From an uncultured Eggerthellaceae bacterium (GTDB taxonomy: Bacteria; Actinomycetota; Coriobacteriia; Coriobacteriales; Eggerthellaceae), in assembly GCA_910577495.1 (NCBI GenBank), contig CAJTML010000003.1, positions 1 to 52,007 of the forward strand: a stretch of DNA of 52,007 nt, in the 5' to 3' direction. Below the pieces are notes generated by a model. That model was not told the origin of the DNA and ran no database searches. It worked only from the letters and a program-made list of their open reading frames with translations. Of this stretch, positions 15,450-24,039 are shown piece after piece. The stretch's first letter is position 1. Each line of letters starts with the position of its first letter. The translations under genes and the position numbers were made by a program.

Positions 15450-16262
15450 ATGACAAAATGGGGAATGTGCATCGACCTCAATCGCTGCGTGGGGTGTGGC
15501 GCCTGCGTGGTCGCGTGCCAACTTCAGAACAACCAAAGCCCGAATGTATCTTGGATAAAGCTTGATACGGTTGAATGGGGCGAAACGGCCGACGACGCTG
15601 GTCGTGCTTTCATCCCGCATGCGTGCATGCATTGCGTAGACGCACCGTGTGTAGAGGTATGCCCCACCGGTGCCAGCCAGAAACTTGATGACGGCGTCGT
15701 TATTGTTGACTACGAGGCCTGCATCAACTGCGGTTCGTGCATCGGCGCGTGCCCCTATGGCGCACGTACCGCCAACAAAGACGGTGGCAACTACTTTGGC
15801 GCCGACGAGCAGGCTCCGTATGAGGCCTATGGCGTTCAGCGCTCAAACGTTGTAGAGAAGTGCATCTTCTGCCATGAGCGCGTAGCTGAGGGCGAGACGA
15901 CAGCGTGCGTGCACAACTGCCCGGCTAAGGCTCGCTTCTTTGGCGACCTTGATGATCCTGAGAGTGATGTCAGCGTACGTATTGCGAAGGGCGATGCAGA
16001 GCAAGTTGACGAAACCTCGTTCTACTATGTGCCGGCTCGCGGCATGGATCACGAGCTGCTTCCGAGCACGGGTGCGGTTGGTGCTCCTGCAGACGGAACT
16101 AACACCACTACCAAAACTGAATCAACGCAAGCAGCACCTGGTATTGATCCGGTGGCTGTAACGGCCGGTGCCGCTGCCGTAGCCGTTGTTGGCGCAGCTG
16201 TTGGCGTGGGCGTGAAGAAGTCACGCGATCGCAAAGCTGCCAGCGACAACCAGGACAACTAG
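15450..16262 (+). CDS. Molybdoenzyme iron-sulfur subunit with C-terminal membrane tether
   Basis: This 270-residue protein has four cysteine clusters of the DmsB/PsrB/NrfC type: C-V-G-C-G-A-C-V-V-A-C, C-M-H-C-V-D-A-P-C-V-E-V-C-P, C-I-N-C-G-S-C-I-G-A-C-P and C-I-F-C-H...C-V-H-N-C-P. They provide four [4Fe-4S] clusters that wire a membrane cytochrome to the catalytic subunit. After a Thr/Ala linker the last 40 residues form one Ala/Val/Gly-rich helix (about 233-255) followed by a basic tail, an anchor that most B subunits lack. There is no signal peptide, so co-export with the Tat-dependent catalytic subunit is expected. The ribosome site is strong (gagaggagaggc). It is the first gene of a three-gene operon. 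Confidence 0.88.
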   Translation: MTKWGMCIDLNRCVGCGACVVACQLQNNQSPNVSWIKLDTVEWGETADDAGRAFIPHACMHCVDAPCVEVCPTGASQKLDDGVVIVDYEACINCGSCIGACPYGARTANKDGGNYFGADEQAPYEAYGVQRSNVVEKCIFCHERVAEGETTACVHNCPAKARFFGDLDDPESDVSVRIAKGDAEQVDETSFYYVPARGMDHELLPSTGAVGAPADGTNTTTKTESTQAAPGIDPVAVTAGAAAVAVVGAAVGVGVKKSRDRKAASDNQDN

Positions 16263-16281
16263 GGGAAGGGAGCAGACCATT

Positions 16282-18543
16282 ATGAATAACGCTACGACTA
16301 ATACGGGCTGTCCCATCAGCCGCCGCACCTTCGTACAGGGAGCTGTGGCCACTGCTGCAGCAGTAGGCGCCTCCGGTGCTTTTGGTTTCGACATCGCTCA
16401 TGCAGAAGGAACCATTGATACTTCCAAGCCAGTTGAGAAGCGCCATACCTATTGCGACATGTGCAACCAGGTACCCAAGTGCGGCTTGACTGCATACGTA
16501 CAAGACGACAAGATCGTTCGCGTAGAGTCTCGCACGCCGCATCCCACCACGCCGCTGTGCGCGAAAGGCATGGCCAGCATCCAGGAGCTCTACGATCCCA
16601 ACCGCCTGACCAAGCCGCTGCGCCGCACCAACGCAAAAGGCACTGGCAAGTCGGAGTGGGAAGAGATCACCTGGGACGAGGCATATGCCACCATCGCGTC
16701 TGAGTTCAACCGCGTTAAGGACGAATATGGTGCCGACGCCGTTATGTTCTACTGCGGCGACCCGAAAGAGCCGCGCCCGGCTATCCAGCGTGTTGCAACG
16801 CTGTTCGGTACTTCCTCATATGGCAACGAGAGTTCGCTCTGCTCGCAGGCTACGCAGATTTGCTCGCAATTGGTGTTTGGCCGCGGCCTGGTCACCATGG
16901 GTGTTGACCCCACCGAGGACACTGGTAGCTGCACGATCTGGACGCTGAATGCCGCGTGGTCGCAGCCAAACCGCCACGGTAAGTTCCTGGACCAAAAGGA
17001 ACGCGGCTGCAAGTTTGTCGTGGTTGATCCGCGTATCACCCCAACGGTTACGGGCTTGGCTGACGTGCATCTGCAACTTCGCCCTGGTACCGACGGTGCA
17101 CTGGCCTTGGGCTTCATCAACATCCTCATTCGCGACAACCTCATTGACCAGGAATTTGTTGACGAATGGACGCACGGCTTTGAGGGTCTGGCTGAGCTGG
17201 CTGCTCAGTATCCGCCCGAGAAGGTCGAAGAGATCACCTGGGTTCCTGCTGCGAAGCTTGAAGAAGCAGCTCATCTGCTTGCCGAGAACGCGCCGACCAC
17301 GATGATCACCAGTGCTGCTGGTATGGCTCACTCATCAAACGTTGGCCATGCTCTGCGCGCTATCTTTATGATCCCGGCGCTGCTTGGCAGCATCGAGAAA
17401 AAAGGTGGCATGTTGTTCCCCGCAGGCAGCCTGCCCTTCGACACCGCTGCCTCAACCACGCAGTTCCGCGAGCGCGAGCTCTACGCCAAAGAGAAGTTCG
17501 AAGAGCGCCGCGTTGACCGCGAGGACTTCCCGGTTTGGGTGTCGTTCTCTGACCACTTCCAGACGGCTTACTTGCCGGAATACGTTGACGAAGGCAAGAT
17601 TCGCGCGGGTATGCTCATTGCTGCCAACGCTATGATCTGGCCTGAAACCAACCGCTACCAAGAGGCGCTTTCCAAGCTTGAGTTCGCCGCCGCTGTTGAC
17701 TACTACGAGCGCCCCTGGACGCACGACTACGTAGACATTCTGCTTCCGGCTGCAATGTGCCACGAGCGCATGGCACCGTTTGCCGTGTATGGTCGCAAGA
17801 TGATCCTGCGCGAGCCGTGTGTGACGCCGGCTGGCGAGGCACGCGAAGACTGGCAGATCATGCTTGAGCTGGGTTGCGCGCTGGGCTTTGAGGAAGAGTG
17901 CTTCGGCGGCAGTGTCGAAGAAGCCATCAAGTACATTCTTGAGACGGCTGACATTGGCGTGACGCTGGAAGACATGCGCGCCAACCCCGACGGCGTGGAT
18001 GTGCCCGGTCCTGAGCAGCAGGAGAACAAGCACACGGTTGGCAGAATTCGTCGTGATGGCGAAGTGGGCTTCAACACCCCCTCAGGCAAGATCGAGTTCG
18101 ACTCTGAGGTGCTCAAGAACTTCGGTTACGAGGGTCTGCCGGTATACGAAGAGCCGGTTCACTCTCCACTCAATGCAACGGGCGAAGACGCCAAGTACCC
18201 GCTTGTTCTGAACACTGGTGGTCGTGTGCCCTTCTATACGCACTCCAAGTTGCGTGAGATTCCGTGGCTGAATCAGTTCATGCCCGATCCGATCGTGCGC
18301 CTGCATCCGCAAGATGCCAGCGCGCGCGGCATTAACGATGGCGACGAAGTTCGTATCTTCAACTGGCAAAACGAGGTTGTCATGAAGGCAGAAATTACCA
18401 ACATGGTGCTGCCCGGCGTGATTGACGTCTTCCATGGTTGGAGCAAGGCGAACATCAACTTGCTGACCACGCGTGACTTCGACCCCATTACTGGCTTCCC
18501 GCCGTTTAGGTGCGGCCTGTGCGAGGTTGAGCGCGTGAGCTAG
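16282..18543 (+). CDS. Tat-exported molybdopterin oxidoreductase catalytic subunit (DMSO reductase family)
   Basis: This 753-residue protein has a twin-arginine signal (S-R-R-T-F-V-Q-G) and a cleavage-like A-H-A near residue 40. The N-terminal cluster motif is C-D-M-C-N-Q-V-P-K-C followed by C-A-K-G about 34 residues later. The CX2CX5C spacing is longer than the usual CX2CX3C. The likely molybdenum ligand is the cysteine in S-S-L-C-S-Q-A-T, comparable to enzymes with Cys coordination. The C-terminal molybdopterin-binding domain carries L-N-T-G-G-R and H-P-Q-D-A. The substrate cannot be told from sequence; sulfur compounds, N- or S-oxides or aromatic substrates all occur among relatives in this family of bacteria. 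It lies in an operon with the Fe-S subunit and a cytochrome b. Confidence 0.88.
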   Translation: MNNATTNTGCPISRRTFVQGAVATAAAVGASGAFGFDIAHAEGTIDTSKPVEKRHTYCDMCNQVPKCGLTAYVQDDKIVRVESRTPHPTTPLCAKGMASIQELYDPNRLTKPLRRTNAKGTGKSEWEEITWDEAYATIASEFNRVKDEYGADAVMFYCGDPKEPRPAIQRVATLFGTSSYGNESSLCSQATQICSQLVFGRGLVTMGVDPTEDTGSCTIWTLNAAWSQPNRHGKFLDQKERGCKFVVVDPRITPTVTGLADVHLQLRPGTDGALALGFINILIRDNLIDQEFVDEWTHGFEGLAELAAQYPPEKVEEITWVPAAKLEEAAHLLAENAPTTMITSAAGMAHSSNVGHALRAIFMIPALLGSIEKKGGMLFPAGSLPFDTAASTTQFRERELYAKEKFEERRVDREDFPVWVSFSDHFQTAYLPEYVDEGKIRAGMLIAANAMIWPETNRYQEALSKLEFAAAVDYYERPWTHDYVDILLPAAMCHERMAPFAVYGRKMILREPCVTPAGEAREDWQIMLELGCALGFEEECFGGSVEEAIKYILETADIGVTLEDMRANPDGVDVPGPEQQENKHTVGRIRRDGEVGFNTPSGKIEFDSEVLKNFGYEGLPVYEEPVHSPLNATGEDAKYPLVLNTGGRVPFYTHSKLREIPWLNQFMPDPIVRLHPQDASARGINDGDEVRIFNWQNEVVMKAEITNMVLPGVIDVFHGWSKANINLLTTRDFDPITGFPPFRCGLCEVERVS

Positions 18544-18626
18544 GCGTTTGCGTGAGCCGCCGTGGGTGAGGTGCCTCTGCACGAGGCGCCCGCGAGGCTC
18601 ACTGTTTACCAAGCTAGCCGATGTGT

Positions 18627-18659
18627 GGGTCGACCCGATTCCCCTCCACGGGTCGACCC
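18627..18659 (+). other. Intercistronic 11-bp hairpin within the reductase operon
   Basis: gggtcgacccg and cgggtcgaccc form a perfect 11-bp stem around an 11-nt loop, 84 bp after the catalytic subunit gene and 23 bp before the cytochrome gene. No T-run follows, so it is more likely an RNA-stability or partial attenuation element than a simple terminator. Confidence 0.6.
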
Positions 18660-18682
18660 TTATCTGATAGAAGGAGTGCAGA

Positions 18683-19429
18683 GTGAAACTGTTGATCGCT
18701 CTTGTGGGCAGCGCTGTGTTCGTCGCGTTGTTCAAGCGCCTCATCAGGCGTTATCCCATAGTTTTTTACTTGGCAGCCTGCGTGATTGATGTTGCGCTCC
18801 TCTCTGGTGCGCTGCTGAGCCTGCCTGCCGGGCTGGCCGCCGCCACGTTCCCTTACGCCGCACGCTGCCTGGTGGGCTTCTCGCTGTTTGCCATCGTGAT
18901 GTACGCTGGTGCCCTCCCCGACGGCTCGAAGATTCGCCAGGCAGTCATGCCCATTCGCGGAGAGCTCTCCATTATTGCGGCTATCCTCACCATCGGACAC
19001 GTGGTGAATTACCTGGGCTCATATCTGACGCAGATCCTTTCCGGGTTTGCGGGTATGTCCGCCGGTATGGTGGTGTCGTTCTGCGTTTCAAGCGTGCTGA
19101 TTGTGCTTTTGGCGGCGCTGACTATCACCTCCTTCGAAGCGGTCAAAAGCCGCATGGAGGCTGCTGTGTGGAAGCGTTTGCAGAAGACGGCCTACGCGTT
19201 TTTCCTGCTCACGTACGCGCACCTGCTGTTCGTGTTGCTGCCCACTGTGGCATCAGCAGGACAGCGCTCAATGTTGAGCATCATTCTGTACAGCATTGTG
19301 GTACTGGGATGGGTCGTGCTGCGTAGCGTCAAAGTCCTCAAGGCGAAATCCGCTCGTACCGACACTGGTCACGCCGTTGTAGTTGAGGATTTCGCCGAAG
19401 ACTTTACCGAGGAATTGCAGACCGCTTAG
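18683..19429 (+). CDS. Ferric-reductase-like/MsrQ-like membrane cytochrome b subunit
   Basis: This 248-residue protein has about six to seven transmembrane helices. GTG at 18683 is used because AAGGAG lies 6 nt upstream. The segment R-G-E-L-S-I-I-A-A-I-L-T-I-G-H (His106) and W-K-R-L-Q-K-T-A-Y-A-F-F-L-L-T-Y-A-H (His180) resemble the haem-binding helices of the ferric reductase/YedZ (MsrQ) domain. The middle histidine usually found in W-R-R-L-H is Gln167 here. This suggests that fewer haems are bound or that the ligand set differs. It replaces the NrfD/DmsC anchor usual for this enzyme family and would deliver quinol electrons to the Fe-S subunit. Function is inferred from operon context. Confidence 0.75.
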   Translation: MKLLIALVGSAVFVALFKRLIRRYPIVFYLAACVIDVALLSGALLSLPAGLAAATFPYAARCLVGFSLFAIVMYAGALPDGSKIRQAVMPIRGELSIIAAILTIGHVVNYLGSYLTQILSGFAGMSAGMVVSFCVSSVLIVLLAALTITSFEAVKSRMEAAVWKRLQKTAYAFFLLTYAHLLFVLLPTVASAGQRSMLSIILYSIVVLGWVVLRSVKVLKAKSARTDTGHAVVVEDFAEDFTEELQTA

Positions 19430-19680
19430 GCTGTCGGCAAACTTGCCAGGCAACGACCGCCGGCGTACCCGAGTTGTTCGCCAAGAATTCCCTCGCTTTT
19501 GCAGCGTGTGCTGCGGAAGCGGGGGATTTTTCTTTGTGTGGTGGCGAAAGTGATCGCACGAGTTCGCAGCTGCGTCCGCCGCAGCAGGTGCGGCGGGTGC
19601 AGCAGGCACGGCGGGCGCACCAGCCTCGGCAGGTGTATCAGCGTGGCGTGCGGCAAGAAACGTTCGATTTTGTTGCTCGG

Positions 19681-19897
19681 AAACGCAAAAAGCCACTCTG
19701 GCGTTGGAAAATTGGCGAATTCCGAAGAACCGCAATAACCCAGTTCTGCGAGAGCAATGACTCGTACACATCATGCCTGATCAGCGGACAGTGATTATGA
19801 CGGAGTCGGGTGTACTCTTCCAAAATGCTATTCAGCAACCCCCGAATCTTCGGAATTCGCCAAATTATTATTGAAAATCTGGCTTTGAGCGTTTTTG
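19681..19897. repeat. Inverted-repeat element, family C, copy 1
   Basis: This is a 217-bp element with outer arms acgcaaaaagccactctggc and its near complement ending gagcgttttt. The inner arms are perfect 17-bp inverses (ttggcgaattccgaaga at 19712, complement at 19847), with a centre containing catgcctgatca. The preceding 80 bp (from about 19616, ccagcctcggcaggtg...) are also duplicated upstream of copy 2. The repeat unit is therefore larger than the hairpin. No gene is supported between 19430 and 20527. Confidence 0.8.
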
Positions 19898-20052
19898 ACT
19901 CGCGCGGTAGCCCGCCAACTTGTGAAGGATGCGCGGCTTTGGAGGCGGACGCGCAGCTTGGGCGGCGGCCGCCGCAGGCGCAGTAGACATACCAGCCTCG
20001 GCAGGCGAACCCGCGTGGTGGGCGTCAAAAAATATCCGGGTTTGTTGCTCTG

Positions 20053-20275
20053 AAACGCAAAAAGGCTTTCTGGCGTTAAAAAAATGGCGAAGTCGTGAGA
20101 AATTCTGGCTGATGCGTCCGTTTTGAGCCGTAAGATCAGGAAAGCTTGAGCAATCGGTTACACAGTAAGTCTGTGATCAGGCATGATAGAACTCGATCGT
20201 TTCGACGCATCATTTCACCTCTCTCAGTTTCACGACTTCGCCGTTTTTTTAGTGAAAAACGGGCTTGAAGCGTTT
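20053..20275. repeat. Inverted-repeat element, family C, copy 2
   Basis: It has the same ends as copy 1 (acgcaaaaaggctttctggc and ...gcttgaagcgttt). The inner arms are ggcgaagtcgtga / tcacgacttcgcc and the centre contains tgatcaggcatgata. The inner arms differ from copy 1 but still pair with each other, so the pairing has been kept while the sequence changed. Confidence 0.8.
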
Positions 20276-20527
20276 CGGTGTCGCGATAGGGCGGCGAAAG
20301 CAGGCGACCGTCGGCGTGTCGGCGTGCCAGCGGCAGCGACCGCGACCACGGCCGCGGCGACGCCGACCAGGCAAGCCCGCAGCAACCACGCCAGCAGCAG
20401 CCGCGGCACAGACCGAGTATGCGCGCTTCCCATGAGGAGCAAGCGGCGCGCGCGGATTCGCGAATGCTACAATTTCGACAACGCAAAAGCGCACCTCCCT
20501 GCGTGCGCCCTCGAAAAGGAGCAAAGC

Positions 20528-20998
20528 ATGACAACCAACGAAAACACGCCCCAAGTTGGCATCATTATGGGATCCGAATCTGACATGCCGGTCATGGAGG
20601 CATGCATGAAGCAGCTGGAGGAATTCGGCGTGCCCTATGAGGTGAAAGTTGCCAGCGCGCATCGCAAGCCGGCCGAGGTGCACGAGTGGGCATCCACCGC
20701 GCACGAGCGTGGCATCCGCGTCATTATTGCGGCCGCCGGAAAAGCGGCGCATCTTGGCGGTGTCGTTGCGGCATACACGCCTGACCCGGTGATTTGCGTG
20801 CCCATGAAGACCAGTGATCTGGGCGGCTTGGACTCGCTGCTGTCCATGGTGCAGATGCCTTCAGGCGTGCCGGTGGCGTGCGTAGCCATCAACGGCGCCA
20901 AAAACGCGGCAATTCTGGCCGTGCAAATTATGGGCACAGGCTCGGCTGAAGATCGCGAAAAGATCATCACGTTCAAGCAGGATATGGCCAACGCGTAA
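20528..20998 (+). CDS. purE: N5-carboxyaminoimidazole ribonucleotide mutase
   Basis: This 156-residue class I PurE has the diagnostic G-S-E-S-D-M-P-V-M substrate loop, the A-S-A-H-R-K-P motif and the A-A-A-G-K-A-A-H-L-G-G-V loop. It carries out the purE step of purine synthesis, moving the carboxyl group of N5-CAIR to C4 to give CAIR. The ATG at 20528 has AAAGGAG upstream; longer in-frame extensions run into repeat family C and are not credible. No other purine gene is nearby. The approximately 1.1 kb before it is repeat-filled and without genes. Confidence 0.95.
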   Translation: MTTNENTPQVGIIMGSESDMPVMEACMKQLEEFGVPYEVKVASAHRKPAEVHEWASTAHERGIRVIIAAAGKAAHLGGVVAAYTPDPVICVPMKTSDLGGLDSLLSMVQMPSGVPVACVAINGAKNAAILAVQIMGTGSAEDREKIITFKQDMANA

Positions 20999-21112
20999 AT
21001 TTGTGGCGAAGGTCAGGCGCGTTTGCTGGCGCCGCCGGCCAGCGCGGTCGACGGCCGACTGCCGCCTGCCGCATAACAAACACCTTATCGAAGCGAAAGA
21101 TGTGAATTGCAC

Positions 21113-23314
21113 ATGACGAAGCACTTGTTGATGGGAAACCAGGCGTTTGCGCATGCCGCGCTTGAGGCGGGCGTGCGCGTGGTTGCGGGCTATCCCGGCA
21201 CGCCGTCTTCTGAGCTGGTAGAAACCGTTGCCGCGCTGCATGCGGACGGTAGTGCTCAAGGCGTGCACGTGGAGTGGTCGACCAACGAAAAAGCAGCCCT
21301 TGAGCTGGCCGCGGGCGCTGCCTACTGTGGCGAGCGCGTGTTGTTTACCTGCAAACAGGTGGGCCTGAACGTGGCGTCGGATGCGCTCATGAGTCTCAAC
21401 TACGTGGGTGTCAAAGGTGGCACCGTGCTCTTCGTGGCCGACGATCCCGGCCCCATCTCGTCGCAGACCGAGCAGGACACGCGACGCTTCGCCAGCTTTG
21501 CGAAAGTGCCCGTGCTGGATCCGGCCACGCCTGAACAGGGCTTTGCCATGATGCAAGCCGCGTTCGATCTCTCCGAGCGTTATCGCACGCCGGTGATCGT
21601 GCGCCCCACCACGCGCGTGTGCCACGCGTCCACGTTTTTCGACGTGGCCGACACCACGCACGCCCGTCCGGTGCCCGAGGAGGGCTTCGAGCCTGATCCC
21701 AAGTGGATTATTTTCCCGCGTCGCGCCTATCAGGGGCATGGTGAAATCATTGAGCGCCTGAATAAGATGGCGAAGGATTTCGTGCATGACGAACAATTCG
21801 CGCAGTTCAACGTGATGTTCGACGGCGGCGCAGGGGCTGGCGCAGGGGCGAACGGTGGTGCAGCGGCGGACGGTGGCGCAGGGGCTGGCGCAGCGGCGGA
21901 CGGTGGCGCAGGGGCTGGCGCAGCGGCTGGCGCAGGGGTTGGCGCGGCGGCGGACGGTGCGGCGGACGGCGACGCAGGGGCTGGCGCAAGGGCGAACGGC
22001 GGCGCAGCGGCTGGCGCAGGGGCTGGCGCAGGCCCCGCCGTGCAACCCGCGCACAAGCCGCGCCTCGGCATTGTCGCGGGCGGCATCTCGGCTGCGTATG
22101 CGCAAGACGCACTGGCTGAGTTGGAGCGACGCGCACACGCGGCAGGCATCACGCTGCCGGCGTATCGCTTCTGGCAGGTGGGCACACCGTATCCGTTTCC
22201 GAATGAGCTGGCTACCACCTTCGCCCAAGGGCTTGAGCGCATCATCGTGTTCGAGGAGCTTGATAGCGTGTTGGAGGATGAGCTGCTCAGACACGCCGGC
22301 CGCACGCACGCGCGCTATGAGGTGCTGGGCAAGTACACCCACGACACACGGGATCGGGGCGAAAACGACCTGGATGACACGATGCTTCGCCTGGCGAACT
22401 TCTTAGGCGTCGACGGACTGGTTGGATGCATGAGCCTATCGGAGGCGCCAGAGGAACTGGCAGCGCTGGCCCCTGCGCGTCCGCCGCTGCTTTGTGCAGG
22501 ATGTCCCCATCGCGGTAGCTTCTACGCCGTTAAGCGCGCGCTTGGGAAAACGCCGGCGGTGCTCTGCGGCGACATCGGTTGCTACACGCTCGGCAATGCC
22601 GCGCCGCTGGATGCCATCGACACGTGTTTGTGCATGGGTGCGGGCATCACGATGGCGCAAGGTTTCGCCGTGGCTGAACCGGATAAAAAGCAGGTGGCGT
22701 TTGTGGGCGACTCCACGTTTTTTGCCAGCGGACTAACCGGTGTGGCCAATGCGGTCTACAACGGCCACGACGTCACCATCTGTGTGCTTGATAACTCAAC
22801 GACCGCCATGACGGGCTCGCAGCCTCATCCCGGAACTGGCGTGACGCTCATGGGCCCGCGCCGAGAGCCGATCTCCATTGAGGCGGTGCTGCGCGCGCTG
22901 GGAGTGACCTGCATTGAGCACGCCGACCCGCTGAATTTGGAAGCGTCAATTAGCGCCGCGCAGCGCGCCATTGACTTTGCAGGACCTGCGGCCATCATCT
23001 TCAAATCGCCCTGCATCCAGATCATCAAGCCAGGCGTTCCCGCAGAAATTGACACGACGCTGTGCACAGGATGCAAAAAGTGCATCACCGAGATTGGCTG
23101 TCCGGGCATCGGTTTTGATACGCAAGCACGGGGCGAAAAGAGCAAGGATCGCGGTCAGGCATTTGTTGACCCTACGCTTTGCAACGGCTGCAATCTGTGC
23201 ACGCAGGTGTGCCCGTTTCATGCAATCAAGCCGGGTATGTCGCCCGAGGTAATGGCGAAGGCAAGCGCATCAGCTGCAGAAACGTCGCCCGAAGGTAAGG
23301 AGGCCACGCGATGA
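21113..23314 (+). CDS. iorA: Indolepyruvate:ferredoxin oxidoreductase alpha subunit with Gly/Ala insertion
   Basis: This 733-residue protein comes with an IorB downstream. The N-terminal pyrimidine-binding half includes G-Y-P-G-T-P-S-S-E and the TPP-binding half includes G-D-I-G-C-Y-T-L and G-D-S-T-F-F-A-S-G. The C-terminal ferredoxin domain has C-T-G-C-K-K-C-I-T-E-I-G-C-P and C-N-G-C-N-L-C-T-Q-V-C-P. The enzyme decarboxylates aryl-pyruvates from aromatic amino acids to aryl-acetyl-CoA and reduces ferredoxin. The ATG at 21113 is used; an in-frame TTG lies two codons upstream. Residues 238-307 are an insertion made only of Gly, Ala, Asp, Asn, Val and Arg, which makes the protein about 100 residues longer than is usual. 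The frame is intact through it. Confidence 0.95.
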   Translation: MTKHLLMGNQAFAHAALEAGVRVVAGYPGTPSSELVETVAALHADGSAQGVHVEWSTNEKAALELAAGAAYCGERVLFTCKQVGLNVASDALMSLNYVGVKGGTVLFVADDPGPISSQTEQDTRRFASFAKVPVLDPATPEQGFAMMQAAFDLSERYRTPVIVRPTTRVCHASTFFDVADTTHARPVPEEGFEPDPKWIIFPRRAYQGHGEIIERLNKMAKDFVHDEQFAQFNVMFDGGAGAGAGANGGAAADGGAGAGAAADGGAGAGAAAGAGVGAAADGAADGDAGAGARANGGAAAGAGAGAGPAVQPAHKPRLGIVAGGISAAYAQDALAELERRAHAAGITLPAYRFWQVGTPYPFPNELATTFAQGLERIIVFEELDSVLEDELLRHAGRTHARYEVLGKYTHDTRDRGENDLDDTMLRLANFLGVDGLVGCMSLSEAPEELAALAPARPPLLCAGCPHRGSFYAVKRALGKTPAVLCGDIGCYTLGNAAPLDAIDTCLCMGAGITMAQGFAVAEPDKKQVAFVGDSTFFASGLTGVANAVYNGHDVTICVLDNSTTAMTGSQPHPGTGVTLMGPRREPISIEAVLRALGVTCIEHADPLNLEASISAAQRAIDFAGPAAIIFKSPCIQIIKPGVPAEIDTTLCTGCKKCITEIGCPGIGFDTQARGEKSKDRGQAFVDPTLCNGCNLCTQVCPFHAIKPGMSPEVMAKASASAAETSPEGKEATR
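21824..22033 (+). repeat. GC-rich tandem repeats inside iorA
   Basis: About 210 bp are built of variants of ggcgcaggggctggcgcag and gcggcggacggtggc. The period is a multiple of 3, so the frame stays open. It encodes the low-complexity insertion between the pyrimidine-binding and linker regions of IorA and creates a long spurious ORF on the other strand. Confidence 0.9.
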
Positions 23315-23907
23315 TCAACATCTTACTTGCTGGCGTTGGTGGCCAGGGTACGGTTTTAGCGGCGAAGGTTTTGGCGCAAGCTGCTCAGGATAAAGGTTGG
23401 AATGTGCGCACCGCCGAGACTATCGGTATGGCGCAGCGCGGCGGTAACGTGGTGTCGCACGTGCGCATGGGAGACGCGGGCGAGTCGGTGCTTTCGCCCT
23501 TACTGGGGCGAAAAGGCGCAGATCTCATTATTGCGTTTGAGCCGGGCGAAGCGGCGCGCGTGGTGCCGTATTTGGCGCCCGGTGGCACGTTGGTGAGCGC
23601 CACTTCGGCATTGCAGCCGGTCACAGCTGCGCTCTCGAAAAAGCCTTATGTGGCCGCGGACCTCGTGGCGGGCATTGAGCGCGCACTTGCGCAGACGTCG
23701 CAAACGTTTGTGCCTATTGATGATGCGGCGCTGTGCGCTCAGGTGGGAAGTCGTAAGGTGCTCAACACCATTTTGCTGGCGTCGGCGCTTTCGCAAACTG
23801 ACGTTGCGCTCACACTGGATGACTTGCGCGACGCCATTCGTGCCTGCGTAAAGCCGCGCTTTGTGGGCATGAACCTTGAGGCCATTGATCTGGTGGATGA
23901 GCTATAG
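23311..23907 (+). CDS. iorB: Indolepyruvate:ferredoxin oxidoreductase beta subunit
   Basis: This 198-residue gamma-type domain protein begins I-N-I-L-L-A-G-V-G-G-Q-G-T-V-L-A and has E-T-I-G-M-A-Q-R-G-G, as expected for the small subunit of 2-oxoacid:ferredoxin oxidoreductases of the indolepyruvate type. It overlaps iorA by 4 bp (ATGA) and has AAGGAGG 8 nt before the start, so the two are translationally coupled. With IorA it forms the enzyme that turns aromatic 2-oxoacids into acyl-CoA, CO2 and reduced ferredoxin, feeding amino-acid fermentation. Confidence 0.95.
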   Translation: MINILLAGVGGQGTVLAAKVLAQAAQDKGWNVRTAETIGMAQRGGNVVSHVRMGDAGESVLSPLLGRKGADLIIAFEPGEAARVVPYLAPGGTLVSATSALQPVTAALSKKPYVAADLVAGIERALAQTSQTFVPIDDAALCAQVGSRKVLNTILLASALSQTDVALTLDDLRDAIRACVKPRFVGMNLEAIDLVDEL

Positions 23908-24039
23908 GTTCGCTGAGGATTGCCACGGCATGATGCCCCTGGACATATCCGTCCTAAGGCGCCCCACTCGCATTTGATACAATCGACGATGCGCGCCGCG
24001 TGGGTGCGCATTGCATTGTGACGAGAAAGAAGCACACCT

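Noticed and set aside
19268..20534. Ala/Pro-rich ORFs in the gap between the cytochrome gene and purE
   Set aside because: They come from repeated GC-rich sequence and family C elements in several frames, without ribosome sites or conserved domains.
20861..22342. 493-codon ORF on the minus strand, rich in Arg, Cys and Ala
   Set aside because: It is the shadow of iorA and its GC-rich repeats; the sequence is low-complexity with no domain and overlaps purE.
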